Shown: positions 25,799 through 34,968, counted from the stretch's first letter. The stretch: DNA of 64,000 bases from Synechococcus sp. KORDI-52 (GCF_000737595.1 NZ_CP006271.1:930001-994000); one strand, 5' to 3'. The notes: a model not told the origin generated them from the letters alone. Translations and numbers: made by a program.

Positions 25799-27118
25799 CT
25801 ACTTCAGATCTCTGTAGGAGATCAGGAGTGCCAACTGTCGTAGCAGCGGGTTGGGCTGGCCGACGGCCCAATGGCGGTAGGCGACACCGCGGTGGAGCGG
25901 GCGCATCGAGGTCGCCTGGCAAAGCAGTTCCCGCGCACTGCTCCAGTCGCCATTGGCAATGGCGGTTTCGGCTCCCAACCGCAGTTGGTTGAAGCTGGAT
26001 TGAGCATTCCCCGGATAGCCGATGCTGCTTGAAAGGGGCTGCCGCGGTTGCTGTTTGAGTTCGATCAGGGCCTCGAGCAGGGCGGAGGGGCTGAACCGCC
26101 CTCCGTAGCCCATCCATTCCAGCCAGTGTGGATCCGGGAATGGCCCTTCGGCATCAAGGGCATCCAGGTGGGAGATGGCCTCGAGGGACCGCCACACGCC
26201 GCTGCCGGCATAAACGTGGCCTCCATAGTCCGGCTGCAGGCCCAGGTCGCTGATGGCAATCGCTCGGCAACCGAAGTCGAGGGCGTCGAAAAAAGCTGTG
26301 GAGGAAAGGGTGGCAAGCAGCCGGGCCTGTTTCAACAGCACCGGCAGGGGGCGATAGTCCAGCCGCAGATTGGCGGGAGGCACCCCCAGGGTCTGCTTCA
26401 GGGTCGTGCTGATGTGGGTGTCGACGTCATGAAAGGTGGCGTCACCGGGGGCGATGCGGGGTTTGATCAGCACCTCCCAGTTGGGAGAGCGGCTGGCCAG
26501 ATCACTCAGGAGCCGTACGAGTCGGGCCCGTTCGCTGGGCGACGCGGGCATGATCACCTGCTCGGCGAACACAAGGCGCCGCGGACGTTCGGAGACCGGG
26601 GGCAAGTCTGTGCTGGGGGCGTTGCGCCGGAGACCGGTGAGCACGGTGCGTTGCTGGTCAAACGGGGTCCCGCTGATCAGTTGGGCCAGCGTCTCCTGAT
26701 CGCGCGGACCGCTGAGGCAGATGAGGTCATAGCCCAGCCGCCAGCTCACCCCCTCGATGAAGTGATCCAGCACCACGCCGTTGAAACCACAGAACAGCAG
26801 GGGGCGCTGACGATCCTGTGCCAGAGCGAGCCGGATGTCATTGAGCTTGCTTCCCGTCAGGAACACGCCGATGGCATCAAAGCTCTGCAGGCGTCGATTG
26901 CGCAGGAGCTGAGCCAGGTTCTGATGGCGGAGAGTGGCCTGCCTGGACAGGCGTTGCAACAACGCCTCGGGGGTCCCATTCCGTGGAATCACATTGATGC
27001 TCCAGTGCACGGCCACTGCGCTTGGAGCACTGCAGAGGGCCTCGCAAGCCAACAGTTGGCTGTCACTGTCGGCGATCAAAAGCACGGTGAGATTGGGCCT
27101 GGTTGGGGACGTCGTCAT
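25799..27118 (-). CDS. Putative glycosyltransferase (surface-glycan operon paralogue 3)
   Basis: The protein has 439 aa. It resembles the next two genes upstream: a Rossmann-like N-terminus (LTVLLIADSDSQLLACEALC), a middle with FDAIGVFLTGSKLND and DLICLSGPRDQETLAQL, a nucleotide-site-like block WEVLIKPRIAPGDATFHDVDTH and LLATLSSTAFFDALDFGCRAIAI, then DLGLQPDYGGHVYAGSGV. This is the layout of a two-domain (GT-B-like) transferase family recurring in picocyanobacterial surface clusters; I believe it is DUF6716, but only by pattern. ATGA overlap with the upstream gene. It probably adds the nonulosonic sugar or builds the backbone. Confidence 0.6.
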   Translation of the reverse strand: MTTSPTRPNLTVLLIADSDSQLLACEALCSAPSAVAVHWSINVIPRNGTPEALLQRLSRQATLRHQNLAQLLRNRRLQSFDAIGVFLTGSKLNDIRLALAQDRQRPLLFCGFNGVVLDHFIEGVSWRLGYDLICLSGPRDQETLAQLISGTPFDQQRTVLTGLRRNAPSTDLPPVSERPRRLVFAEQVIMPASPSERARLVRLLSDLASRSPNWEVLIKPRIAPGDATFHDVDTHISTTLKQTLGVPPANLRLDYRPLPVLLKQARLLATLSSTAFFDALDFGCRAIAISDLGLQPDYGGHVYAGSGVWRSLEAISHLDALDAEGPFPDPHWLEWMGYGGRFSPSALLEALIELKQQPRQPLSSSIGYPGNAQSSFNQLRLGAETAIANGDWSSARELLCQATSMRPLHRGVAYRHWAVGQPNPLLRQLALLISYRDLK

Positions 27119-28143
27119 GACTTCTCCCGTCGCGGAAGTTTGCGCAAGGCTTCGATCAGGCGGTTTGGGCCGTCGGTGATGTCAGCGCCCATGCCGTCGA
27201 GCCAGGTTTGGTTCGCCGGGGGCAGTTCGCTGATGGCGTCGAGGTGGGGGATGCTGCGCAGACGATGCATGGCCCCGCACCCGAAGAACCCCGTCGTGTT
27301 CTGTTGATCGTGGATTCCGTAGTCGCCCACGATGATGGGGATCCGGCCCCATGTCATCGCCGCCAGGCTCCAGGGTGAGCTCACCGTCAGGCAGGCGGTG
27401 CAGGATCCGATCAGTGGCAGCAGCTGTCCGGGGGTGGCTTCCAACAGGTTGTCGGCCAGGGTGTCGTCGCTGGGCATCAGCGGGGTTGTCGTGGTCCAGC
27501 TGTGGTCGCGTTGCAACATCACGGTCCAGTCCGGTCGTTGTCTTGCCCAGGTGTTGAGTTGGCGCAGCAGTTGATCGCGGGCACCGATGTGGGTGGGAAT
27601 CTGCTCCTGGATCAATGCGAGCAGGAGGTGCTCTGGGGCGGGAGCGCAGGGTGCAGCCTGAGGGAACCAGAAGCCTGTGCTGATCATGGGCGGCACCGGC
27701 AGGCTGGCGGGCCAGTTAAACGTGAGCGATCGCAGCTGACGCCGTTGGTGTTCGCCGCTCACCAGCAGCAGATCACAGCCCTGGCGATGGGTGAGATCGC
27801 GGATCAGGGCATCCCCCACCAAGGGAACCAGGGCGCCACTGAAGATTGTTGCCGCAGGCCGACCGCGCATGCCGCAGAGGGCCCGATAGGCCCTGACGAA
27901 CTGCTGCACCTGCTCTGCGTTCTGCAGGAACAGGCCAATGGCTGAGACTTGGTCCAACACGGGGTGTGCCGGTAGTTGTCCCAGGTCGATGGTCAGCTGC
28001 GGTGCAGCAGTGACAAGGGGTTGATGTCCGTGGAGCCATGGCCCTGCTGTGATGCAGCGCTCACCCTGTTGTTCCAGGGCATCGGCCATCAGCAGGCAGG
28101 CGGAACGCTCCAGCCCTCCGTCGCTGATCAGCAGGAGGGTCAT
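27115..28143 (-). CDS. Putative glycosyltransferase (paralogue 2, shorter)
   Basis: The protein has 342 aa, shorter than its neighbours. It shares the plan of the flanking genes: TLLLISDGGLERSACLLMAD at the N-terminus, DQVSAIGLFLQNAEQVQQFV, GCDLLLVSGEHQRRQLRSLTF, and a C-terminal ACLTVSSPWSLAAMTWGRIP followed by IIVGDYGIHDQQNTTGFFG, where a glycine/histidine sugar-nucleotide site is expected. It overlaps both neighbours by 4 bp (ATGA), so translation is coupled. Substrate unknown. It may act as a partner of the other two. Confidence 0.55.
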   Translation of the reverse strand: MTLLLISDGGLERSACLLMADALEQQGERCITAGPWLHGHQPLVTAAPQLTIDLGQLPAHPVLDQVSAIGLFLQNAEQVQQFVRAYRALCGMRGRPAATIFSGALVPLVGDALIRDLTHRQGCDLLLVSGEHQRRQLRSLTFNWPASLPVPPMISTGFWFPQAAPCAPAPEHLLLALIQEQIPTHIGARDQLLRQLNTWARQRPDWTVMLQRDHSWTTTTPLMPSDDTLADNLLEATPGQLLPLIGSCTACLTVSSPWSLAAMTWGRIPIIVGDYGIHDQQNTTGFFGCGAMHRLRSIPHLDAISELPPANQTWLDGMGADITDGPNRLIEALRKLPRREKS

Positions 28144-29471
28144 CGTTCCCGCAGCAGTTTGGAGAGCCAGCCAAACCCCACCACGCCGTCGCGCAGGCTG
28201 CGCAGCAGGCGGCGGGTGCGGTGACGTTTGCGTTGGCTGGATCGGGCGCCTCCACTGCTCAGCATCCTCCGGCCCCCGTTGCGTAAGGCAGCCTTCTGCC
28301 AGGCACTGCTGCCCCAGCTCAGGGGACCATGGCTGGAGATCCCGAGGGGTTGAGCCGGGCTGTTCAGTCGGTCCACCAAGGCCGTGATGAAGCGATCCTC
28401 ACCGTCCCGCTGCAGACCTTGCCGCTCAAGCCACTGAGCGTCATGGATGACCTCGAAGGGGTTGGCCTTGATCTGCGCGAAGCTGCTGATGGCACCGGAA
28501 CTCGCGAAGAAGTGGTTGCCGAGGGTTTCGGTCACCCCCAGATCACCGACGATGCGGGTGCTGATGCCCATTGACATCGATTCCATCGCGGCCGTAGACG
28601 AGACGGTGATGGCACAACCGCAATGCCGCAGCAGTCGGGTGGCGGGCTTGAAACTGAGGCGCAGATTCGGTTGATCACGCGTCATCTTGTCGATCACGCT
28701 GGCCATTTCCCCGTGGCGCCGATGCAGGGTGCTCTCGATGCTTGATGTTCGGGGTTTGAAGATCACCTGGTGATCGGGCCAGGCCGCGGCCAGCTCTTTG
28801 AGCTGATCACAGAGAAACCGGCGCTGCAGTGGGTGCACCGGAATTGAAGGCTGTTCGAAGAAAACGATGGAAGGGTTTGGAGGGGCTTCCGTGCGGCGTT
28901 TTGTGCGCCAGAGAATCGGCAGGCCCGTGACCAAGGCGTTGCTGCTGTCAAGGCCCAGGGCCTTGCGTCCACGGCCATACAGGGCCAAGTCGTCTGCACT
29001 GTTGAGGCAGAACAGGTCGGCTCCCGAGCGATCCATCATCCCCTCGAGGCCGAAGCGAAACAGGATGCCCGGGTAAGCGCTGATCAGGCGTGGGCGTTGG
29101 TCTTGATCCGCCCAGATGTTTTTCAGTCGCAGCAGCGCGTCGCGGCTGCGCTGGCCATCCAGACCGAGGATCAGGGCGTCGACCTTCCCCGCCATGGCGC
29201 TGCAAAGTGATGGCAGATCGTTCCAGTTGTGTTTTTCGATCCTGGTCTTGGGGTCGATCCGTCGAATTTCGAGACGTTGTCGCCGGGAGAGAGACCTGTT
29301 GTTGAGCTCCAGCAGCAGCAGAGTGGTTTCGGCTCCCTCACGCCGGCAAGCGGCCAGCATGGTCATCGCCAGCTTGCCGAAGGAGTCGAAGCAGGCGACG
29401 GCAGTGACCTTCCGGCCGATGAGGCGCTTGGATTCTGCGGACGCCATCGACACCGACACTGTGCTGAGCAA
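28140..29471 (-). CDS. Putative glycosyltransferase (paralogue 1)
   Basis: The protein has 443 aa. The start region KRLIGRKVTAVACFDSFGKL is followed by VDALILGLDGQRSRDALLRL and FRFGLEGMMDRSGADLFCLN. The C-terminal half has FKPRTSSIESTLHRRHGEM and the conserved CAITVSSTAAMESMSMGIST with IVGDLGVTETLGNHFFASSG. The STAAMES...GI...IVGDLG block matches STAFFDALDFG...AISDLG in paralogue 3, which supports common ancestry. It lies 2 bp from neuA. The tail RERH..RR is basic, suiting peripheral membrane attachment. Confidence 0.6.
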   Translation of the reverse strand: MLSTVSVSMASAESKRLIGRKVTAVACFDSFGKLAMTMLAACRREGAETTLLLLELNNRSLSRRQRLEIRRIDPKTRIEKHNWNDLPSLCSAMAGKVDALILGLDGQRSRDALLRLKNIWADQDQRPRLISAYPGILFRFGLEGMMDRSGADLFCLNSADDLALYGRGRKALGLDSSNALVTGLPILWRTKRRTEAPPNPSIVFFEQPSIPVHPLQRRFLCDQLKELAAAWPDHQVIFKPRTSSIESTLHRRHGEMASVIDKMTRDQPNLRLSFKPATRLLRHCGCAITVSSTAAMESMSMGISTRIVGDLGVTETLGNHFFASSGAISSFAQIKANPFEVIHDAQWLERQGLQRDGEDRFITALVDRLNSPAQPLGISSHGPLSWGSSAWQKAALRNGGRRMLSSGGARSSQRKRHRTRRLLRSLRDGVVGFGWLSKLLRER

Positions 29472-29473
29472 AA

Positions 29474-30154
29474 TTACTCGGCCTTAAGGGCGGCAATGCG
29501 GCGGCAGAGGGCAAGATCCTCGGGCGTGTCGATTTCTGGTCCCACCTGCTCCAGCACCACAGGATTGGTTGGTGGGCAGAAGCGGCTGCCGCAGCGCCGG
29601 AAGTCCGCGAGGTTCATGGTGTAAATCGCGCCGGTCTCCAAAAATGCCGGTTCCAGGTCCTGGCGTCGTTGGCGGGGTTTCCCAGGGTCGTGGTTGATCC
29701 CTCTCCCATCGGCCCGCCAGAGGAAGCCGTGCCAGGGGGTGACGGCGAAGCTGCTGTTGCAGTGCCCCGGCTTGAGTGCGGCCAGCACCGCATCGATCTG
29801 AGCTCCGGTCGTGAAGGGGGAGGTGCATTGCAGGAACACCAGCTTCGCTTCGAGTGGTCCCTGTTGTTCCAGTGCATCGAGGGCATGCAGCAGCGCCGAT
29901 TCCGAGCTGGCCGTGTCGCCGGCGATGGCTGCGGGGCGTCGAATCACGATGGCGCCTTCGGCGGCGGCAGCGGCGGCGATGGCGTCATCGTCGGTGCTCA
30001 CCACCACTCGGCCCACGCCCTTGCTGGCCTGGGCCGCATGGATGCTGCGGCAGACCAGGGGCACACCGTCCACCATTTGAAGGTTCTTGCCTGGAATGCC
30101 CTTCGATCCACCGCGAGCGGGGATTAAGGCCAATGCGCCATGGGGGACTGCCAT
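29474..30154 (-). CDS. neuA: CMP-nonulosonic acid (sialic acid type) cytidylyltransferase
   Basis: The protein has 226 aa. It activates a nonulosonic acid with CTP to the CMP-sugar donor. The nucleotide motif ALIPARGGSKGIPGKNLQMV is at the N-terminus, followed by GVPLVCRSIHAAQAS, RVVVSTDDDAIAAAA, LVFLQCTSPFTTGAQIDAVL and a C-terminal EIDTPEDLALCRRI. All are family blocks. It is the first gene of the leftward operon and its ATG is only 20 bp from the divergent kpsC start. Whether the sugar is sialic, legionaminic or another nonulosonic acid is not decidable. Confidence 0.9.
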   Translation of the reverse strand: MAVPHGALALIPARGGSKGIPGKNLQMVDGVPLVCRSIHAAQASKGVGRVVVSTDDDAIAAAAAAEGAIVIRRPAAIAGDTASSESALLHALDALEQQGPLEAKLVFLQCTSPFTTGAQIDAVLAALKPGHCNSSFAVTPWHGFLWRADGRGINHDPGKPRQRRQDLEPAFLETGAIYTMNLADFRRCGSRFCPPTNPVVLEQVGPEIDTPEDLALCRRIAALKAE

Positions 30155-30174
30155 CGGTGAGGATTCAGTGCGTC

Positions 30175-32184
30175 ATGTCTTACCCGATGACCAGGCCTGC
30201 TGCTCTGCGGCTCGGTGTTCCGGCCCGGGGGATGCTTGCGCACCGCACACTGGCGCAGTTGCTGGCACCGGACCGTTTGGTGCCGGGCCGCCGCCGCGAT
30301 GTGAACGTGCTGTTGGCCTGGGGACGGCGGCCCAGTGCGCTGCGAGTGGAGCGCCTCGCTCGTCAGTGGGATCTGCCGGTGTGGCATCTCGAGGATGGCT
30401 TGCTGCGCTCGGTGGCCAAAGGTCGAAATCATCCACCGCTTGGTCTGCTGGTGGATGAGCTTGGAGTGCATTTCGATGCAACTGTTCCCAGCCGGATGGA
30501 GCAGTTGATCGCCACGCCGATCACGATGGCTGAGGCCAACCGCGCGCGAGCCCTGCAGAGGCTCTGGTGTGAGCAGCGTCTGAGCAAGGTGAACCCTCCA
30601 GCGGAGGCGGTAGCTCCGCCGGAGCCCTTCGTGCTGGTGGTGGATCAATCCGCTGGGGATCGATCGATCGCGCTGGGCTTGGCGGATGGCAGCTGTTTTC
30701 AGCGCATGCTCCAGGCGGCCTTGGTCGAGCATCCGGAGTGCACGGTGGTTCTCAAGGTGCATCCGGATGTGATTGCCGGCCGCGCCCGGGGCCATTTCAA
30801 TGATTCGGATCTGAGACACCCCCGCGTTCGCCTGAGTGCGGATGCTGGTCACCCCGCGGGGCTGCTCGAGCGGGCCCGGGCGGTGTACGTGGTCACCTCC
30901 CAGATGGGGTTTGAGGCCTTGCTCTGGGGCCGCCCCGTCCACTGCTTCGGCATGCCCTTCTACGCCGGGTGGGGGCTGACCCATGATCATTGCCAAGCAC
31001 CGGTTCGGCGATGCCGGGGCGCCAGCCTTGAGGCCTTGGTGCATGCCGCCTTGGTGGGAGCCTGCCGATGCATTGATCCCCACCGGCATCAACCTTGCAG
31101 CATCGAAACCTTGATGCGTGCGATCGGTTTGCAGCGGCGCCTCCAGGGGCAACAGCCACGGCGGTGCGTGGCGTTCGGCTTCACCCCCTGGAAACAGCGC
31201 AGTCTGCGGCGCTTCCTGGCGGGCAGTCAGCTGAGATTCCGCGCCCCTTGGCGGCGGATTCCGCTGGGGGTTGATGCCGTGGTGGTCTGGGGACGGCGGG
31301 CCCGGCCGCGGCTGCTGGAAGCCGCTGCGCGTCGGAAGTTGCCGGTGTTGCAGGTGGAGGACGGCTTTCTTCGTTCCGTCGGGCTCGGGGCGGATCTGGT
31401 GGATCCGGTGTCCTGGGTGGTGGATCACCAGGGGGTTTATTACGACGCCACCCGGCCCAGCGATCTGGAAACATGCCTGGCGACGGGGCAGTGGACGCAG
31501 GCCCAACGCCAGAGGGCCGCGGCGTTGCGTCAGCGGTTGGTGAAGGAGGCGATCACCAAATACAACCTCCAGGCTGAGCCATGGGTTCGCCCTGCTGGGC
31601 AGCGACGGGTGGTGCTGGTGATCGGTCAGGTGGAGAGCGATGCGTCGATCCGCTACGGCGCCCCTGGGCTGCGCAGCAACCGAGCTTTGTTGTCAAAAGT
31701 GCGGTCGGTGGAGCCGGAGGCTTATCTCCTCTACAAACCGCATCCAGATGTGGTGGCCGGGCTCTGCCGTGCCGGTGCCGGTGAGGACGATGCCGCTGCG
31801 CTGTGCGATGAGGTGTTGCCGCAGGGGTCGATTCAGCAGCTGTTCACCCAGATCGATGCCGTGCACGTCCTCACCTCGCTGGCAGGGTTTGAGGCATTGC
31901 TGCGGGGGCTGGAGGTGCATTGCTGGGGCTTGCCCTTCTATGCCGGCTGGGGCCTCACCCAGGATCGCGAGCGTTGCTGTCGTCGACAGCGTCAGCTGTC
32001 GCTGGATGAGCTGGTTCATGCCTCCTTGATCGACTATCCCCGCTATGTCAGCCGCGACAGCGGCTGGTTCATCACGCCGGAGCAGGCCATCGATGAGCTG
32101 GTGGCCTGGCGCGCCGCGCCACCACAGCGACGCACGCTCGTGCAGGCCCTGTTCCGCCACTGGGGCAGGCTGCGGCGCCGTTGA
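30175..32184 (+). CDS. kpsC: KpsC-type capsular polysaccharide beta-Kdo transferase
   Basis: The protein has 669 aa from the ATG at 30175 (30187 is also possible). It is two tandem copies of one module: GRRPSALRVERLARQWDLPV / WHLEDGLLRSVAKG and GRRARPRLLEAAARRKLPVL / QVEDGFLRSVGLG; HPDVIAGRARG and HPDVVAGLCRAG; VTSQMGFEALLWGRPVHCFG and LTSLAGFEALLRGLEVHCWG, each ending PFYAGWGLT. In E. coli group 2 capsules KpsC has two beta-Kdo transferase domains that build the poly-Kdo linker on lyso-phosphatidylglycerol with KpsS. The divergent neuA/neuB operon suggests the capsule or linker carries nonulosonic acid. Confidence 0.92.
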   Translation: MSYPMTRPAALRLGVPARGMLAHRTLAQLLAPDRLVPGRRRDVNVLLAWGRRPSALRVERLARQWDLPVWHLEDGLLRSVAKGRNHPPLGLLVDELGVHFDATVPSRMEQLIATPITMAEANRARALQRLWCEQRLSKVNPPAEAVAPPEPFVLVVDQSAGDRSIALGLADGSCFQRMLQAALVEHPECTVVLKVHPDVIAGRARGHFNDSDLRHPRVRLSADAGHPAGLLERARAVYVVTSQMGFEALLWGRPVHCFGMPFYAGWGLTHDHCQAPVRRCRGASLEALVHAALVGACRCIDPHRHQPCSIETLMRAIGLQRRLQGQQPRRCVAFGFTPWKQRSLRRFLAGSQLRFRAPWRRIPLGVDAVVVWGRRARPRLLEAAARRKLPVLQVEDGFLRSVGLGADLVDPVSWVVDHQGVYYDATRPSDLETCLATGQWTQAQRQRAAALRQRLVKEAITKYNLQAEPWVRPAGQRRVVLVIGQVESDASIRYGAPGLRSNRALLSKVRSVEPEAYLLYKPHPDVVAGLCRAGAGEDDAAALCDEVLPQGSIQQLFTQIDAVHVLTSLAGFEALLRGLEVHCWGLPFYAGWGLTQDRERCCRRQRQLSLDELVHASLIDYPRYVSRDSGWFITPEQAIDELVAWRAAPPQRRTLVQALFRHWGRLRRR

Positions 32185-32257
32185 GGCGTGCCAGGATTTC
32201 GCCCATTGATGGGCGGGACGCAGTTTGGGAAGAGGTCGGGCGCCAGCTCTGGTACAG

Positions 32258-34180
32258 GTGCGGATCGACGGACCAGTGCTGCTGTTGATGGGCCCAATTG
32301 GTCTGTTTTTCGCTCGTTTTTGCCGTTATCTACAGGGATGTGGCATTCCCGTCACCAAGGTGGCCTTTCCATTGCGGGAATTCGGCTTCCCGGCCGATGT
32401 ATGTGTGCCGTACAGCAAGGGGATGGATTCCTGGCGTCCTTTCCTGCGACGTTTGCTGGAAGAACGGGGAATTCGCCACATCTTCATGTACGGCGACTTC
32501 ATCATTCCCCACCGGATTGCCATCGAAGAAGCTCGCGACCTCGGCATTGAAGCCTGGGTGTTTGAGCTGGGGTATCTGCGCCCCAATTACGTGACCTTGG
32601 AACGGGATCGGGTGAATGCCCGCTCCAACCTCAACAAGCCAGCGGCTTTTTACCGGGGGCTGCCCGAATGTGATCAGCTGCCCCAAAACATCGTGCTGGA
32701 TCCAGGCTGGCGCTGGCGCAAGGCCTGGAAAGCGCCGACCTTCATTCAGCACGCTTTCACCCGATACCCAATCATCGAAGGTGAGCACAAGCTTCAACCG
32801 TCCCCAGGTTTTCTTTGGTGCCAGGTGCGCGGCACCTGGCGTTACTGGCTCTACCGTTGGCAGGAGCGGCTGCTGAAGCAGCGGTTGCTGGAACACTTCT
32901 CCTTTTTCCTGGCGGTTCTGCAGGTTTCCAGTGATTCCCAGATTCAGATGGGGTCGCCTTACAGAGGCATGCACGACTTCATTGAAGATGTGATCAGATC
33001 CTTTGCTGGCCATGCCCATGCTTCAGACCATCTGGCCTTCAAGCACCATCCTCGGGATCGTGGTTACAACAACTACGCCGCTTTGATTCGGCTGCTGGCT
33101 CAGCAATATGGCGTCTCCGGCCGGGTTCACTATTTCCATGACGGCCCCCTCAGCCGCTACCTCAGGACCTGTCGAGGGGTGATCACGGTGAACAGCACCG
33201 TGGGGCTCCAGGCGTTGTTTCATGCCGTGCCCACCAAGACGATGGGGGACACCTTCTACAACTTGGAAGGTTTGACGGATCAGAAACCACTTGATGCATT
33301 TTGGTGTGATCCCCAGCCCAGTGATCGAGCTCTCTTCTATCGCTTCTACAACCACTTGGTGCTCACCACCCAGGTCAATGGAAATTTTGACGGTGATTTC
33401 CCCTTCAGAACCACGTTCCCGATTGGTCAAGATGCCCGTCAACTCCCATCCAACTTCAGGGTGCCCAGCTTGAAGCTCGAGGTATCCGTGAACCCCTTGC
33501 AATTGCTGGGGAGGATCGTTGTCCGTCTTTACTGGGCGATCTCTGCCCTCATCTTGGATCTTTTGCAGTCTGCACTGTTTCGGATGGGATTGATAAAAAT
33601 CAACAGAAAGCTCATCAGCCTGATTCCTTTGTCCGCACTGAGAGCGCTGGGTGTTCGCGTGATTGTTGATGACAGCCAGCCCAGTGAAGAAAAAGGAAAT
33701 CTCGTGATTCATGTTCACGACGACTCTCACCCTATTGATTTCCTCATCGGTCGAGCTTTGCTGGGCTTGAACTCATCGGTGGCCGCATCGGGTTGTCTGT
33801 TCTGGCAGGGTTTGTTTGATCAAGATTGCAGGCTGAAAGGATTTGAAAACAGTGAAGTTGGTGCGGAAGTGCTTTCGAGAACTGGTCAAATTGTTCTTCC
33901 GATTTCAGCTTTTTCTTCTCCACTATCTTTGCTGGCCCGGTCCACTGTGCGGGGCCAGGTTTCGATTGTGCCTTGGTTTTTTTCCTATGATAAAAGTGGC
34001 AGTATTTTTGTTAGTGGACATTGTGGAATTCTGAGAATGTTTTTTATACGTCTTGCTTCGCCGATCTTGGTGGTTCGGTGCAAGCGTGGGCGTTCATTTC
34101 TGATGGGAGGCAGCGGGGCTGTGTTGGAGCAAGAGTTGTCGGCTAAGGTTCACGACCTATACCGGTCATGGGGCCGATAG
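32258..34180 (+). CDS. kpsS: KpsS-like capsule protein fused to an acyltransferase-like domain
   Basis: The protein has about 640 aa; I use the GTG at 32258, giving MRIDGPVLLLMGPIGLFFAR, with a TTG at 32225 as the alternative. The KpsS part (about 1-390) has RRLLEERGIRHIFMYGDFII, WVFELGYLRPNYVTLERDRV, LAFKHHPRDRGYNNYAALI and GVITVNSTVGLQALFHAVPT. KpsS is the first linker Kdo transferase. The remaining 240 residues, after two hydrophobic helices, parallel the next gene: LRALGVRVIVDD, then VIHVHDDSHPIDFLIG and VPWFFSYDKS. The catalytic His-x4-Asp of PlsC enzymes is degenerate here. GC content falls through this part, suggesting separate origin. Confidence 0.75.
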   Translation: MRIDGPVLLLMGPIGLFFARFCRYLQGCGIPVTKVAFPLREFGFPADVCVPYSKGMDSWRPFLRRLLEERGIRHIFMYGDFIIPHRIAIEEARDLGIEAWVFELGYLRPNYVTLERDRVNARSNLNKPAAFYRGLPECDQLPQNIVLDPGWRWRKAWKAPTFIQHAFTRYPIIEGEHKLQPSPGFLWCQVRGTWRYWLYRWQERLLKQRLLEHFSFFLAVLQVSSDSQIQMGSPYRGMHDFIEDVIRSFAGHAHASDHLAFKHHPRDRGYNNYAALIRLLAQQYGVSGRVHYFHDGPLSRYLRTCRGVITVNSTVGLQALFHAVPTKTMGDTFYNLEGLTDQKPLDAFWCDPQPSDRALFYRFYNHLVLTTQVNGNFDGDFPFRTTFPIGQDARQLPSNFRVPSLKLEVSVNPLQLLGRIVVRLYWAISALILDLLQSALFRMGLIKINRKLISLIPLSALRALGVRVIVDDSQPSEEKGNLVIHVHDDSHPIDFLIGRALLGLNSSVAASGCLFWQGLFDQDCRLKGFENSEVGAEVLSRTGQIVLPISAFSSPLSLLARSTVRGQVSIVPWFFSYDKSGSIFVSGHCGILRMFFIRLASPILVVRCKRGRSFLMGGSGAVLEQELSAKVHDLYRSWGR

Positions 34181-34968
34181 GGATGGCTTGGTTGAGGCGA
34201 ATTGAACGTATTTTGTTGGGTATTGGGGCTGTGACTTTTAGATTGATTTGTCGTTTCTTTTGGCTTTTCAGTGCTTATTTGAATTACTTTTTGCAATTTC
34301 CTGCGCTGCTTTTGGGTAGAAAAAGGTTAGCTGCGCTGTTGCTTTCGGCGTATTGCCGTCAGTTGTTGAAGTTTTTGGGCGTGAGAGTGCTGCTGCGCAG
34401 TGATTTCGATTGGGAGAATTCGAGGAAAGGCATGGTCCATATCTGGAATCATGAAAATCCTCTGGATCTATTTGTTGTGCAAGGTTATATAAAAATTCCA
34501 AGTATCACGACGGGAGGGTTGCATCTAGGTGTGGTTATGCCTTTTTTTCGTCTTACTGCGAGTAATGCTGGTCACATCATGCTTGATCATAGGGATGCAT
34601 CGTCTAGAAGGCGATCAGTCTACAAGTCGTTTGAAACTATGGAGAAATATGGCGAGATGATCATTGCTCCCAATGGTTCTCTTGTGACGTCGATTTATCA
34701 GCGTGCGTCGAGGAGTCCTCAAATGCTGGCGAAGCGATTTTCGACATGCATTGCTCCATGGATCTTTACCTATGAAGGTTCTCAAATCATGCCGGAAGAT
34801 CTCTACAGCCCACTTTCCATACTTCTCAAAAGGCTTGTTGCGCCTACGGTGACGATTACGTGTTCTTTGTGGAGTGAGGATCTAGACGCAATACCTGTTG
34901 ATTCGGATAAGCAATTGTTTGAAGGCAGCGTCAAGAATTTCTACAAATTGCGGAAATTATCAGGCTGA
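34168..34968 (+). CDS. PlsC-like acyltransferase domain protein
   Basis: The protein has 266 aa, starting at 34168 (overlapping kpsS by 13 bp) or 34183. After an N-terminal membrane region (FRLICRFFWLFSAYLNYFLQ) come LKFLGVRVLL, HIWNHENPLDLFVVQGYI with an intact HxxxxD (HENPLD), and IIAPNGSLVTSIYQRASRSP where glycerophosphate acyltransferases normally have FPEGTRS. WIFTYEGSQI and APTVTITCSLWSEDLD follow. It is a divergent 1-acyl-sn-glycerol-phosphate-acyltransferase-type protein and would place a fatty acid on a lipid, perhaps the lyso-lipid capsule anchor. The gene is markedly AT-richer than its neighbours. It is convergent with the ketosynthase gene and overlaps it by 38 bp. Confidence 0.65.
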   Translation: MGPIGMAWLRRIERILLGIGAVTFRLICRFFWLFSAYLNYFLQFPALLLGRKRLAALLLSAYCRQLLKFLGVRVLLRSDFDWENSRKGMVHIWNHENPLDLFVVQGYIKIPSITTGGLHLGVVMPFFRLTASNAGHIMLDHRDASSRRRSVYKSFETMEKYGEMIIAPNGSLVTSIYQRASRSPQMLAKRFSTCIAPWIFTYEGSQIMPEDLYSPLSILLKRLVAPTVTITCSLWSEDLDAIPVDSDKQLFEGSVKNFYKLRKLSG

